Assembly: GCF_965243865.1 (NCBI RefSeq)
Contig: NZ_OZ251603.1
Span: 3,844,001 to 3,908,000 of the forward strand
DNA: 64,000 nt
Source of the DNA: Hyphomicrobium_A sp965243865
Lineage (GTDB): Bacteria; Pseudomonadota; Alphaproteobacteria; Rhizobiales; Hyphomicrobiaceae
Direction of reading: 5' to 3'
The number at the start of each line of letters is the position of its first letter. Positions within the stretch are counted from its first letter, which is position 1. The notes below the pieces were generated by a model. The model saw only the letters and a program-made list of their open reading frames with translations, did not search any database and was not told where the DNA came from. Made by a program: the position numbers and the translations under genes. Shown here in pieces: positions 16,678 through 25,239 of this stretch.

Positions 16678-17595
16678 TCAGCTCTTCATTTCGGCGCGGA
16701 TCAGGCGCGAGATCTCGAATGCGCGCTGCTCGATGAGCACCGGCACCTCGCACGCCAGCGTGAGGTTCTGCTGCCGCTCCTGGAAGATGCGCGCGTTCCA
16801 ATTGTACTCCTGCTGCTCGGGAGAGAGCTGCGTTTCGGTTGGAAGCAGCTCGTCTGTGGCTGCGAGGCCCTTCTCCGCAAGCTGCTGGCCCTCGCGCTCC
16901 AGCTCAGTGGCGCGCGCCTTCTGGCGGCGCTGGAACTCTTCCACTTTGCCCATCACGAACTCGCGGTCGGTATTGATCTCGTGCAGGAAGCTGGCGAACA
17001 GCTCGGTCAACTTCTGGTCCCGCTCCGCTTCGGGGATGGACGCAGCGTATTCCTTGATCGCCTTCTCTGCTTCCTCTGTTGAAACGCGCCGGCTCTCTAG
17101 AATGTCAGTCAGGTTGCGAATGGCCGGATCGAAGTCCTTGATGCTCTCGATCGATGGGCCATCCCAGATCTGCCCGGCTGATATGATCGGCACCTTCCGC
17201 TGAACACATGGCCAGTCGGGACTGCCGAGCACCGCGGAGGGCGAGAAGTCGACGGCTGCGTTGTTTTCCGGCGTGACGGGCGATGGCGCAAAAGCTGGAT
17301 GCTGGCTGGCTCCCAGAGGCGCGGCTTCCATACCACCGGCGCGCGCACCAGGGACGACGCCCGGGGCGATTCCCGGCTGCGGCTCGAGACCGCCAGGGTG
17401 AGCGCCAGGAACGACGCCTGGTGCCAACCCAGGTGCGAGATCGGGAGCCGCTTCGACCTTCGCCGGCGCGTCTTTGCCTGCCGCCTTGTCCTCGGCAAAG
17501 GCGCCTGTGCTTGCGAGGATTGCGAGGGCGCTGGCCATCGCTGCACATCTCATCATCCGCGTCATGGCGCTATCCTGCTTGTTGTTGGCTTTCAT
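16678..17595 (-). CDS. Uncharacterised exported protein at the end of the alcohol ABC operon
   Basis: A 305-residue protein that I do not recognise by name. It has a signal peptide (about residues 12-34, ending STGAFA), then a low-complexity proline/glycine region with APGVVPGA at 58-65 and again at 77-84. A compact segment around WPCVQRKVPIISAGQIWDGP follows, and a long charged helical region (about 160-250, RRVSTEEAEKAIKEYAASIP onward) likely forms a coiled coil. It begins two bases after the ABC permease stop, so it is co-translated. Conserved linkage to the alcohol-linked ABC transporter suggests a periplasmic adaptor, but nothing in the sequence proves it. Confidence 0.7.
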   Translation of the reverse strand: MKANNKQDSAMTRMMRCAAMASALAILASTGAFAEDKAAGKDAPAKVEAAPDLAPGLAPGVVPGAHPGGLEPQPGIAPGVVPGARAGGMEAAPLGASQHPAFAPSPVTPENNAAVDFSPSAVLGSPDWPCVQRKVPIISAGQIWDGPSIESIKDFDPAIRNLTDILESRRVSTEEAEKAIKEYAASIPEAERDQKLTELFASFLHEINTDREFVMGKVEEFQRRQKARATELEREGQQLAEKGLAATDELLPTETQLSPEQQEYNWNARIFQERQQNLTLACEVPVLIEQRAFEISRLIRAEMKS

Positions 17596-17598
17596 CGC

Positions 17599-18678
17599 TC
17601 ATGCTCCAGCGCCCGGACCGCCGCGACGGGCGATCAGGCCTTTTGAGGGGTTGTACGCATAGATCGCCGCGCCGAGGAAAACGGCTGTGCAGGCGAGAAC
17701 GATCCCCAGCGACGGCCAATCGACTTGCCCATAGAGGGCAAAGCGGATCACCTCGACCGCATGGGTGAATGGGTTGAGCTGGCAGAGCTCGTAAAGGACC
17801 ATGCTCGACTCCTTCACGCGCCACAGCGGATAGAGCGCGGAGGAAGCAAAGAACATCGGGAAGATGACGAAGTTCATCACGCCCGCGAAGTTCTCGAGCT
17901 GCTTGATCACCGACGACATGAATAGTGCCAGCGAGCCGAGCATCAATCCCGCGACCACCAGCGCGGGCGCAACCGCGATGTAGTTCATCGATGGCGCACC
18001 GAGGTTCCAGTAGTAGATCACGGCAACTATGGCGCCGATCTCGAAGGCCCCCGCAACCAGCAGCGCGTTCCGCATGAAGCGTTCCGAGAACATCTCTGTC
18101 GCCGAGCTGAAGATGTGAAGCGCGAACATGGCAGCGGGAGCAGCCAGCAGCAGGGTATAGCCCCAGCCTGTGAGTTCGGCCTCCCAGAAATAGAAGATAG
18201 CAAGGAACACATAAGCCTGGATCGCCGCCACCGCGACGCCGCCAATCAGCTTGGAGACCAGCAGGAACGAGCGCGGAAATGGGCTGACGAGCAGCGTCCG
18301 CATCGCGCCTGTCTCGCGGTCGTAGACCATCGACAGAGACGATTGCATCGCGTTGAACAGCAGGATCATGCCCAGCAGGCCGGGCACCACGTACACCTCA
18401 TAGAGAACGTAGGTCTCGTACGGAGGAATGATCGATACGCCCAGCGTCTGCCGGAAGCCGGCAGCGAAAATGAACAGCCAGATCAGTGGCCGCACCAGTG
18501 CGGACATGAAGCGCTCGCGCTGATGCAGGTAGCGCAGCACTTCGCGCCACACGATGCCCTTGAAACAGGTGAAGTAAGCGCGCACGCCAAGCCGGGGCGG
18601 CTCGGCACCCCATGCCTGTTCACTTATCGACGATGTCGCCGCCGAGCCATGCTGAATGGTAGAGCTCATGGCGGTCAT
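17599..18678 (-). CDS. Alcohol-linked ABC transporter permease (PedC-like)
   Basis: ABC-2-type inner-membrane permease, 359 residues with six or so hydrophobic segments (for example PLIWLFIFAAGF, YTLLLAAPAAMFALHIF and LGIVLACTAVFLGAAIYAY). It belongs to the permease family that accompanies PQQ-dependent alcohol oxidation. It pairs with the ATPase whose stop overlaps its start by four bases. ABC-2 permeases mostly export; the substrate here is unknown. The operon also carries a binding-protein-like component and a propeller, an unusual mix for an exporter. Confidence 0.88.
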   Translation of the reverse strand: MTAMSSTIQHGSAATSSISEQAWGAEPPRLGVRAYFTCFKGIVWREVLRYLHQRERFMSALVRPLIWLFIFAAGFRQTLGVSIIPPYETYVLYEVYVVPGLLGMILLFNAMQSSLSMVYDRETGAMRTLLVSPFPRSFLLVSKLIGGVAVAAIQAYVFLAIFYFWEAELTGWGYTLLLAAPAAMFALHIFSSATEMFSERFMRNALLVAGAFEIGAIVAVIYYWNLGAPSMNYIAVAPALVVAGLMLGSLALFMSSVIKQLENFAGVMNFVIFPMFFASSALYPLWRVKESSMVLYELCQLNPFTHAVEVIRFALYGQVDWPSLGIVLACTAVFLGAAIYAYNPSKGLIARRGGPGAGA

Positions 18679-19451
18679 GCAGCGAGTTCCTCGGTTCCCG
18701 AGCCGGTCAACTTGCGGAACGCGTCGCTGACGGTCTTTGTTTCAGTCTTGGCGAGCATCTCCGGCACGGTGCCCGTAAACAGCACCTTGCCCTTGTGCAG
18801 CACCACGACGAGATCGGTCGGCCGCACCTCGTCGAAAAGGTGCGTTGCCCACAGGACGCTCAAACCTTCCTTTTCCACCAGCGAGCGCACGATATTGACG
18901 ACGCTTTCGCGCGATCCGATGTCGAGACCGACGGTGGGCTCATCGAGCAGCAGCATAGAAGGCTGGTGCAACAGCGACCGCGCAATCTCCACGCGCCGCG
19001 ACTGGCCGCCGGAAAGATTACGCACTTTTTCCTTCGCGCGATCTGCCAGTCCGACGATCTGCAGCGCGCGTTCGGTGCGCCGGCGCGCTTCGCGGCCATG
19101 GATGCCGTGCAGAGCGCAGTGGTAGAGAAGGTTCTGCTTCAGCGACAGGTCCAGATCGAGCGTACGGCTCTGGAACACCACGCCGAGCCGCTGCAACGCC
19201 GCCATGGCGCGCCGCCGGATGTCATGGCCGAAGATGCGGATCTCGCCCGTGACGTTGTCGTACAATCGCGTGATCAGCGCAAATAGCGTCGACTTGCCGG
19301 CGCCGTTGAGCCCCAGCAGCACAACGAAGCGCCCGCGCGGAATCTCTAACGACACGTCCTTCAGCGCAGCATTGTCGCCAAAGCTGTGGCTGACGTTGTT
19401 GACGACCAGCGCAGGCGCGCTTGCCTCGGTCGGGTTGGGGTCATCTGCCAT
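18675..19451 (-). CDS. Alcohol-linked ABC transporter ATP-binding protein
   Basis: ATPase subunit (258 residues) of the PQQ-dependent alcohol dehydrogenase-associated ABC system. Walker A is GLNGAGKST, the signature is LSGGQSRRVEIARS, Walker B is SMLLLDEPTVGLD, and the switch histidine is in WATHLFDEV. The start at MADDPNPTEA (19451) is chosen because the upstream frame is atypical; no strong ribosome site is visible. It overlaps the permease by four bases. The preceding gap of about 180 bases to the propeller gene may hold a separate promoter. Confidence 0.9.
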   Translation of the reverse strand: MADDPNPTEASAPALVVNNVSHSFGDNAALKDVSLEIPRGRFVVLLGLNGAGKSTLFALITRLYDNVTGEIRIFGHDIRRRAMAALQRLGVVFQSRTLDLDLSLKQNLLYHCALHGIHGREARRRTERALQIVGLADRAKEKVRNLSGGQSRRVEIARSLLHQPSMLLLDEPTVGLDIGSRESVVNIVRSLVEKEGLSVLWATHLFDEVRPTDLVVVLHKGKVLFTGTVPEMLAKTETKTVSDAFRKLTGSGTEELAA

Positions 19452-19630
19452 GTTGATGTGACGATTGCACCGCAAACATCCTATTTCAAGCCTTTGGAAA
19501 CGTTGGTCGTTTCTCTTCGGCCTGGCCACGCGGAGTGCTGCGGCCGTTCGCCTTCTCTCGTTGTCGAGCGGGTTTGTCCTTGTCCTGGAGGCCGCCGATA
19601 GCCTCGATAGAACGGCGAAAAATCAAACGA

Positions 19631-20614
19631 CTAGAACGGAGCAACGACGATGCCCCAAGGATAGCGCCCGGTGCGGATCGATTTGATCACCTTGAGCGCC
19701 GCAACGTCTATCACCGAAACGTCGTTGGACGCACCATTGGTGGTGAGAAGCTGCTTGCCGTCGGGCGTGAAGGCCATCTGCCAGACGCGCTGACCGACGA
19801 GCAGATATTTTTTCACCTGCAGCGTTTCGGTGTCGACCACCGCCACTCGGTTGGCAGGGCCGAGCGCGACGAACGCCGTCTTGCCGTCCTGCGTGATACG
19901 GACGCCCACCGGCTGAATGGCTTCCTTCGTAACGCCAGGAATCTCGAAGCGAACCTTGCCGATCACCTTGCGGTCGGCCGGATTGATCACCGTGACCGTG
20001 CCGCCGATCTCCGAGCTCACCCACAGCTGCGTGCCGGCGGGATTGAAGATCGCCACGCGCGGGCGGCTGTCGACCAGAACGTTGTCGAACGTCTTGTGGG
20101 TCGTTGTGTCGATGAAGTGGGCCATGTTCGTCGTTTCCGACGTGTTGACCAGCACTTTGCCGTCGGGGCTCATGCCCATGCCTTCCGGCTCGACGCCGAC
20201 AGGAATGTCACCGATGATCTTGCCGCTCTGGATATCGACGACGGTGACGAGGTTGTCGTCCTCGTTCGCGACGTACAGCGGATTGCCCGACGGATGCAGG
20301 ATCAGCAACTCGGGGTCGGGACCAGAAGGCAATGTCTTGATGAGCTGATAGGTCTTCGTGTCATAGACCTGGATGATGTTGTCGTCGCTGGTGCAGACGA
20401 TCAGCCACTTGGCATCATTCGACAGAATGACGCCGCGCGGCCGCTGGCCAACGGAAAATGTTTTGATCACCTCGAGCTTTTCTGTGTCGATCACCGACAC
20501 GGAATTGTCCTTCTCGTTGGTGACGAACGCGGTGTAGGCATTGGCCGCTGGCATCGGCAGGGCGAGGGCCGAGAGGGTGCCGAGTAACAGGGCGCCAACC
20601 TTGATGCGCTTCAC
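19631..20614 (-). CDS. PQQ-catabolism-associated beta-propeller protein
   Basis: A 327-residue exported propeller of the family seen with PQQ-linked alcohol catabolism and this ABC operon. Blades recur as YTAFVTNEKDNSVSVIDT, VIKTFSVGQRPRGVIL and LYVANEDDNLVTVVD. The GTG at 20614 is the likely start: AGGAGG sits 7 bases upstream and a signal peptide (VGALLLGTLSALALPMPAANA) follows at once. A longer frame would overlap the upstream binding-protein gene. Role unknown; it may monitor or bind the same ligand as the ABC system. Confidence 0.85.
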   Translation of the reverse strand: MKRIKVGALLLGTLSALALPMPAANAYTAFVTNEKDNSVSVIDTEKLEVIKTFSVGQRPRGVILSNDAKWLIVCTSDDNIIQVYDTKTYQLIKTLPSGPDPELLILHPSGNPLYVANEDDNLVTVVDIQSGKIIGDIPVGVEPEGMGMSPDGKVLVNTSETTNMAHFIDTTTHKTFDNVLVDSRPRVAIFNPAGTQLWVSSEIGGTVTVINPADRKVIGKVRFEIPGVTKEAIQPVGVRITQDGKTAFVALGPANRVAVVDTETLQVKKYLLVGQRVWQMAFTPDGKQLLTTNGASNDVSVIDVAALKVIKSIRTGRYPWGIVVAPF

Positions 20615-20658
20615 GAAGCTTCCTCCTGAGATACTTTTCTTAGCCGGCAGTCTGGCGT

Positions 20659-21975
20659 TCATTGCGTATAGGCTTTGCATTTGGTTTCGGGCTTATCGAC
20701 CCCCAGGGTATCGAGCACGCTCGTCTGGTGTAGGAAGCCCTGCTGCGGTGAGACGGTGACCAGCATCTTCGGCGTGTCGACAAGGATGGGCTGGCGCAAC
20801 TGACCATTCCAGTTGCGTAGAGACAGCCCGACGCCCTTGAAGCCCGCAACTTCGAAGCTGGGCCCCTTGATGTAGTCAACGAGTTCCTTGAAATTCGTCG
20901 ACTTCGTGCGAGCCGCGGCTTCGCCGATCATGCGCACGCCGAGCCATGCGTTGTAGTCGATCGGGCGCATGTTGCGGTCGGCAAGACGCTTGAAGCGGTT
21001 CTGGAACTGCGTGCCGCCCCAGAGCTCGATAGCCGGATGCCAGCTCTCCGCGACAAGGCCCGCGGTTCCCGCGACCGGGCGCGCGTCCCATGTGCGATAG
21101 GGCAGATAATCACCGAACAGGCTGCTCTCGTCGGCAACGACGACCACGTCATAGTCGGGAGCACTTTGGGTGAACGTCGGAATTTGCTGCTGTACCTGCT
21201 CAAAACCGCCATCCGAACGGCGGTTGCCGGAATCGTAAGTGAACGTGCGCTCCTCGACGATTTTCGCACCAAAACGCTTGGCAGCCCGGCGGATCGCATC
21301 GGCGTAGAGCTTGTCTTTCTCTGTCGGCCCCAGCACCAGCAGCCAGCGGTTCCACTTCTTCCACACGAGATACTGCGCCAGGGCATCCGCCAGCATCGAG
21401 CGCGTGGGCGCGGTGTGCAGCACGTCGGCGCGGCAATCTTCCTCTCGCAGGCTGTCATCGGGCAGCGCATAGTTGATCAGCAGCGCTTCCTTGCCCTTCA
21501 GGGCGTCCGACAGCTTGAGCAGCGTCGCGGGCGAGGCGTCGACGAGTACGAAGTGCGTTCCCGCGTCGACCTTCTGCACCACGTCGGCGATCAGCTTCGC
21601 CGGATCAGAATCCTCGATCGCTTCGAGCGTGAACTCCTGGTTCATGAAGCGGCCGGTGGTGTTGTTGTCGGTAATAGCCAGCTTCGCGCCGGCCAGCCCG
21701 AGATCCTTCGGCGGCAGATCGAGCAGCGAGAGCGGCAGCGGCTCCTCGCGTAGCTCGCGCGCGAGCAGGATGGGGATTACCGCGACCTTAGGCGCGGCTT
21801 CGTCAGTCTTTGCGGGGGCCGTAGCTTCGGGTGTTGGCGCGGTAGCAGGCGAGGCATCTTGGGCAAGGACGCTCACTGGAGCGATTATGGCCAGCGCAGC
21901 CGCGAACAACGCGCCGCGCCGCAGACACGCGAACACTCCGCCGCTATGCGCGCGCTCGGCATTGCCATTCGCCAT
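20659..21975 (-). CDS. Binding-protein-like component of the alcohol ABC system
   Basis: Periplasmic binding-protein-like protein (438 residues), family of substrate-binding components of the PQQ-dependent alcohol dehydrogenase ABC system. Signal peptide about residues 16-39 (ending PVSVLAQ), a proline/alanine-rich spacer, then a type I periplasmic-binding fold with paired alpha/beta lobes (KVAVIPILLARELREEPL, NRWLLVLGPTEKDKLYADA, DYDVVVVADESS). AGGAGG is 9 bases before the ATG. It heads the minus-strand operon binding protein, propeller, ATPase, permease, 305-residue protein. Confidence 0.88.
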   Translation of the reverse strand: MANGNAERAHSGGVFACLRRGALFAAALAIIAPVSVLAQDASPATAPTPEATAPAKTDEAAPKVAVIPILLARELREEPLPLSLLDLPPKDLGLAGAKLAITDNNTTGRFMNQEFTLEAIEDSDPAKLIADVVQKVDAGTHFVLVDASPATLLKLSDALKGKEALLINYALPDDSLREEDCRADVLHTAPTRSMLADALAQYLVWKKWNRWLLVLGPTEKDKLYADAIRRAAKRFGAKIVEERTFTYDSGNRRSDGGFEQVQQQIPTFTQSAPDYDVVVVADESSLFGDYLPYRTWDARPVAGTAGLVAESWHPAIELWGGTQFQNRFKRLADRNMRPIDYNAWLGVRMIGEAAARTKSTNFKELVDYIKGPSFEVAGFKGVGLSLRNWNGQLRQPILVDTPKMLVTVSPQQGFLHQTSVLDTLGVDKPETKCKAYTQ

Positions 21976-22133
21976 TGAGCCGGTTCCTCCTGAATTCTTC
22001 CGTCTCGCTGCAGTGCGAGAGCTTATTGTGCGGGCTACTGTTACTATGTTGCATTAAAAGGGTGCTGGGGACCACGGTTGTCAAGGTCTCCCGATTTCAC
22101 TCGCGGACTTGTGACCTTTGGCATGCCACTACG

Positions 22134-22148
22134 TGGCAATAACCCCCT
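22134..22148. promoter_or_regulatory. 15-base dyad between divergent operons
   Basis: TGCCAC and GTGGCA (22134-22139, 22143-22148) are perfect 6-bp arms around TAC in the 262-base region between the alcohol ABC operon and the DUF3280 operon. The size fits an operator for a dimeric regulator. No further copy was noticed. Confidence 0.4.
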
Positions 22149-22237
22149 TGCAATTAGCCACCTCTTCGGCACACCTACCCCTTAATAGTATAACAGTCTA
22201 AGCAGCCGTCGGCGCGGCTTAGAGCAGGGGAAGCGAT

Positions 22238-22762
22238 TTGTTTGCTAAACGGATTGTCATCTTCGCGCTTGCCTCGATGCTGCTGCCCGCCATCGCATCG
22301 GCGGCGCCGAAGGCGGTCATCTTTCCCTTCGATCTCATAGATCAGCAGCAGCAATTCGAAATCGGCGTAATGCCCAAGGGGCTCGACCCTGAGGACAAGC
22401 GCCGGCTGCAGCTCATTACCGACGAACTGATCCGCCTCATCAGGGCCGGCGGGCACTATGAAGTGGTCGATAGCACGCCGATCGCAAAGGACATCGAAGA
22501 GAAATCTCCGATGTACAAGTGTAATGGCTGCGAGGATGACCTCGCCAAGAAAGTGGGCGCTGCGTACGCATTTATCGGCACCGTGCGCAAGGCATCCGAC
22601 GTTCTGTTCACGGTCAGCATCTACATTCGCGACGTGGCCGCAGAGAAGGTCGTCGATCAGGGATCGAGCGAGATCTACGGCAACACCGATAAAATGTGGC
22701 TGCGCGCCGTGAACTACATTGTCGACAGGCGGCTGTTCGCGCAGAAGGGGGCCGCGAGATGA
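22238..22762 (+). CDS. DUF3280-like exported protein
   Basis: A 174-residue exported protein of the DUF3280/DUF2380 type, with signal peptide residues 1-22 and a domain beginning KAVIFPFDLIDQQQQFEIG. A CNGC motif (YKCNGCEDDLAKKVGA) is present. The start is a TTG at 22238 with AGGGGA upstream; no ATG gives a sensible N terminus. Its stop overlaps the next start by four bases, coupling it to a NitT/TauT-type ABC importer. Function unknown; the family is often near quinoprotein dehydrogenase genes. Confidence 0.75.
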   Translation: MFAKRIVIFALASMLLPAIASAAPKAVIFPFDLIDQQQQFEIGVMPKGLDPEDKRRLQLITDELIRLIRAGGHYEVVDSTPIAKDIEEKSPMYKCNGCEDDLAKKVGAAYAFIGTVRKASDVLFTVSIYIRDVAAEKVVDQGSSEIYGNTDKMWLRAVNYIVDRRLFAQKGAAR

Positions 22763-23745
22763 TCGATCGCCGCCAGTTGCTGCTCGCCGGCGGTTCGGCC
22801 TTGGCAGGTTTGGCTGCCGGCGCCCCAACGGCAAGCGCCGCAGGATCGCTGCGGATTGCCTCTCTTAAGTTCGGCACCTTGAGCTGGCTATTGGAAACGG
22901 TGCGCGCTGAGGGATTGGCCAACAAGGTTGGTCTACAGATTATCGTCGTCGAGGTTGCGACAAACCAGGCGGGTCCCGTCGCGCTTCTTTCCGGCAACGT
23001 GGAGATCATCGTCAGTGATTGGCCGTGGGCGCTGCGTCAGCGAGCCCTCGGAGAGCGCGTGAAGTTCGCGCCGTATTCGTCTGCCCTTGGCGCCGTCATG
23101 GTTGCGGGCGATTCTCCCATCAAGACGATCGCCGATCTCAAGGACAAGAAGCTCGGCGTTGCCGGCGGCGCCATCGACAAGAGCTGGTTGTTGCTCCGCG
23201 CCTACTCGAAGAAAGAGCTGGGAATCGACATCGCCAGCTTTGCAAGCCCGGCCTTTGGTTCCGCCCCGCTTCTTACCGCCGAAGCGATGTCCGGGCGTCT
23301 CGATGCCGTGCTCAACTTCTGGACCTACGCCGCCCGCCTGCATGGCGAAGGCTTCCACTCGATCGTCACCATGGACGAGGTTCTGAAGTCGCTGGGAATC
23401 GCGCCCGTGCCTTCATTGGTCGGCTTCATTTGGACCGAGGAGACCGAGGAGAAGAAGGCGAAAGAGATCGCTGCATTTCTCTCCGTTGTGGAGGACGCCA
23501 ACGCAATCCTCGCCAAATCCGACGCCGCCTGGGAGCGCCTGCGTGACCTCGTGCGGCCGCAGAGCGAACCTGAATTCCAGCAGATCAAGGCGGACTATCG
23601 CGCAGGCATCCCCCAGCCATGGACCGGAGCAGAGACCCGATCGGCTGAAAAATTGACACAGATCCTCGTCGATATTGGAGGACCGAATATTCTCGGCAGT
23701 GGTACGCAGTTCGACCCCAAGCTGTTCCATGCGGCAGGCTCATAA
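22759..23745 (+). CDS. ABC importer substrate-binding protein (NitT/TauT type)
   Basis: Periplasmic binding protein of 328 residues with a twin-arginine-like leader (DRRQLLLAGGSALAGLAAG). The fold is that of the nitrate/taurine/riboflavin-precursor type (LRIASLKFGTLSWLLE, AGPVALLSGNVEIIVSDWP, LGVAGGAIDKSWLLLRAYSK). The start overlaps the DUF3280 stop, and the permease gene starts inside its last 17 bases. Substrate cannot be told from sequence. Position between methanol-oxidation and cofactor-biosynthesis genes allows uptake of a cofactor precursor or metal complex, which is speculative. Confidence 0.85.
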   Translation: MIDRRQLLLAGGSALAGLAAGAPTASAAGSLRIASLKFGTLSWLLETVRAEGLANKVGLQIIVVEVATNQAGPVALLSGNVEIIVSDWPWALRQRALGERVKFAPYSSALGAVMVAGDSPIKTIADLKDKKLGVAGGAIDKSWLLLRAYSKKELGIDIASFASPAFGSAPLLTAEAMSGRLDAVLNFWTYAARLHGEGFHSIVTMDEVLKSLGIAPVPSLVGFIWTEETEEKKAKEIAAFLSVVEDANAILAKSDAAWERLRDLVRPQSEPEFQQIKADYRAGIPQPWTGAETRSAEKLTQILVDIGGPNILGSGTQFDPKLFHAAGS

Positions 23746-24508
23746 CGCGCAGGCGCGCGGCCCCAGGTTAGGGCGCCTCGGCTGGTCGCTGATCTCACTG
23801 CTGGCACTCGTCGGGCTATGGGAGCTTATCGCTCTCATCGCGCAGAGCCGCTATATGCCTGGCCCAACCGAAGTGGTGCAGGTGATGATCCGCGAGGCGG
23901 AGGCGGGCGAGCTGTGGGGCAACATTGCCGCAACGCTCATCCGCGTCGCGTTCAGTTTCGTCGTCGCGATGTTCATCGGCTCGGCAATCGGCCTGGCGCT
24001 CGGCCGCTATCCGATGGCCGATCGTTTCTTCGATACCTGGCTGATCTTCTTCCTCAACCTGCCAGCGCTGGTCATTATCGTACTTTGCTACATCTGGTTC
24101 GGACTGACGGAGGTCGCAGCGATCACCGCGGTTGCCGTCAACAAGATCCCCAACGTCGCCGTCACCATGCGCGAGGGCGCCCGCAGCCTCTCCAAAGATC
24201 TCAATGAGATGGCGCACGTATACCGCTTCGGCTGGTGGAAGACGCTGCGCCACGTGACCTTGCCGCAGCTCGTGCCGTTCTTCGCCGCCGCAGCCCGCTC
24301 CGGCCTCGCGCTTGTATGGAAAATCGTGCTCGTGGTCGAAGCCTTCGGGCGCTCCGACGGCGTCGGGCATCAGCTCAACATCGCCTTCCAGCTCTTCGAC
24401 GTGCCGATGATCCTCTCCTACGCACTTGCTTTCATCATCGTCGTGCAGATCATCGAGATGGCGATCATTCAGCCGCTCATCGCGAGGGCCAGCAAATGGC
24501 GTCGGTGA
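23729..24508 (+). CDS. ABC importer permease (NitT/TauT type)
   Basis: Inner-membrane permease of 259 residues with the expected five to six transmembrane segments (SLISLLALVGLWELIALI, FVVAMFIGSAIGLALG, ILSYALAFIIVVQIIEMAII). The cytoplasmic EAA-type loop sits near EMAHVYRFGWWKTLRHVTLPQ. It overlaps the binding-protein gene by 17 bases and the ATPase gene by 13 bases, so all three are translationally coupled. Confidence 0.88.
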   Translation: MRQAHNAQARGPRLGRLGWSLISLLALVGLWELIALIAQSRYMPGPTEVVQVMIREAEAGELWGNIAATLIRVAFSFVVAMFIGSAIGLALGRYPMADRFFDTWLIFFLNLPALVIIVLCYIWFGLTEVAAITAVAVNKIPNVAVTMREGARSLSKDLNEMAHVYRFGWWKTLRHVTLPQLVPFFAAAARSGLALVWKIVLVVEAFGRSDGVGHQLNIAFQLFDVPMILSYALAFIIVVQIIEMAIIQPLIARASKWRR

Positions 24509-25224
24509 AGCGGCCGCTGTCGGTCAAGATCGACAAGAAGGAGTTCCCCGCCGTCGGGGAGCGTCCCTCGAACCATGTCCTGAAGGACATCGCCTTCGAC
24601 GTCGATCCGGGATCGTTCGTCATCATCACCGGGCCATCCGGCGGCGGCAAGTCAACGATGCTGAACATCGTCGCCGGCCTCGATCACGACTATGACGGCC
24701 AGGTTGAGTTTGGCAGCCAGGGCCCCAACATCGCGTTCGTGTTTCAGTCGCCGCGGTTATTACCTTGGCGCACCGTTTACGAGAACATCGCGCTGGCGCT
24801 GCCGACCGATGATCCGCGCCTCGCCAACATCCCCGAGCTTCTGAAGCGTGTCGGTCTCACCGAGGCAGCGAATGCCTATCCGGAAATGATCTCGCTCGGC
24901 ATGCAGCGCCGCGTCGCCCTGGCGCGCGCCTTTGTGCTCGAGCCGGACATTCTCCTCATGGATGAACCGTTCGTCTCGCTCGACGATCCCACCGCACACG
25001 CCCTGCGCGAGCTTCTGGTTGAGCTCTGGTCCCGCCGCCCGACGACCGTCCTGTTCGTCACTCATGACCGGGCCGAGGCAGTCATGCTGGGGACCCGCAT
25101 CTTGCGTCTGTCGGCCGGACCTGCAACTATCGCCGAGGACGTTCCGGTGCAGCTCTCCGTGGCCGACCGGTGCGACCGTGAAAAGGTGCGGGCGGAACAG
25201 CGCCGCATCTTCGGCGAAGCATAG
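24496..25224 (+). CDS. ABC importer ATP-binding protein with atypical signature
   Basis: ATPase subunit of 242 residues for the NitT/TauT-type importer. Walker A is GPSGGGKST, Walker B DILLMDEPFVSLDD, and the switch histidine is in FVTHDRAEAV. The signature, normally LSGGMRQRV in this family, reads ISLGMQRRV, so the first glycine is replaced by leucine and the following residues are shifted. This may reduce ATPase activity or reflect a specialised transporter. The start overlaps the permease by 13 bases. No cysteine or metal motif hints at the substrate. Confidence 0.88.
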   Translation: MASVKRPLSVKIDKKEFPAVGERPSNHVLKDIAFDVDPGSFVIITGPSGGGKSTMLNIVAGLDHDYDGQVEFGSQGPNIAFVFQSPRLLPWRTVYENIALALPTDDPRLANIPELLKRVGLTEAANAYPEMISLGMQRRVALARAFVLEPDILLMDEPFVSLDDPTAHALRELLVELWSRRPTTVLFVTHDRAEAVMLGTRILRLSAGPATIAEDVPVQLSVADRCDREKVRAEQRRIFGEA

Positions 25225-25239
25225 ATCTCATCAAGATTA

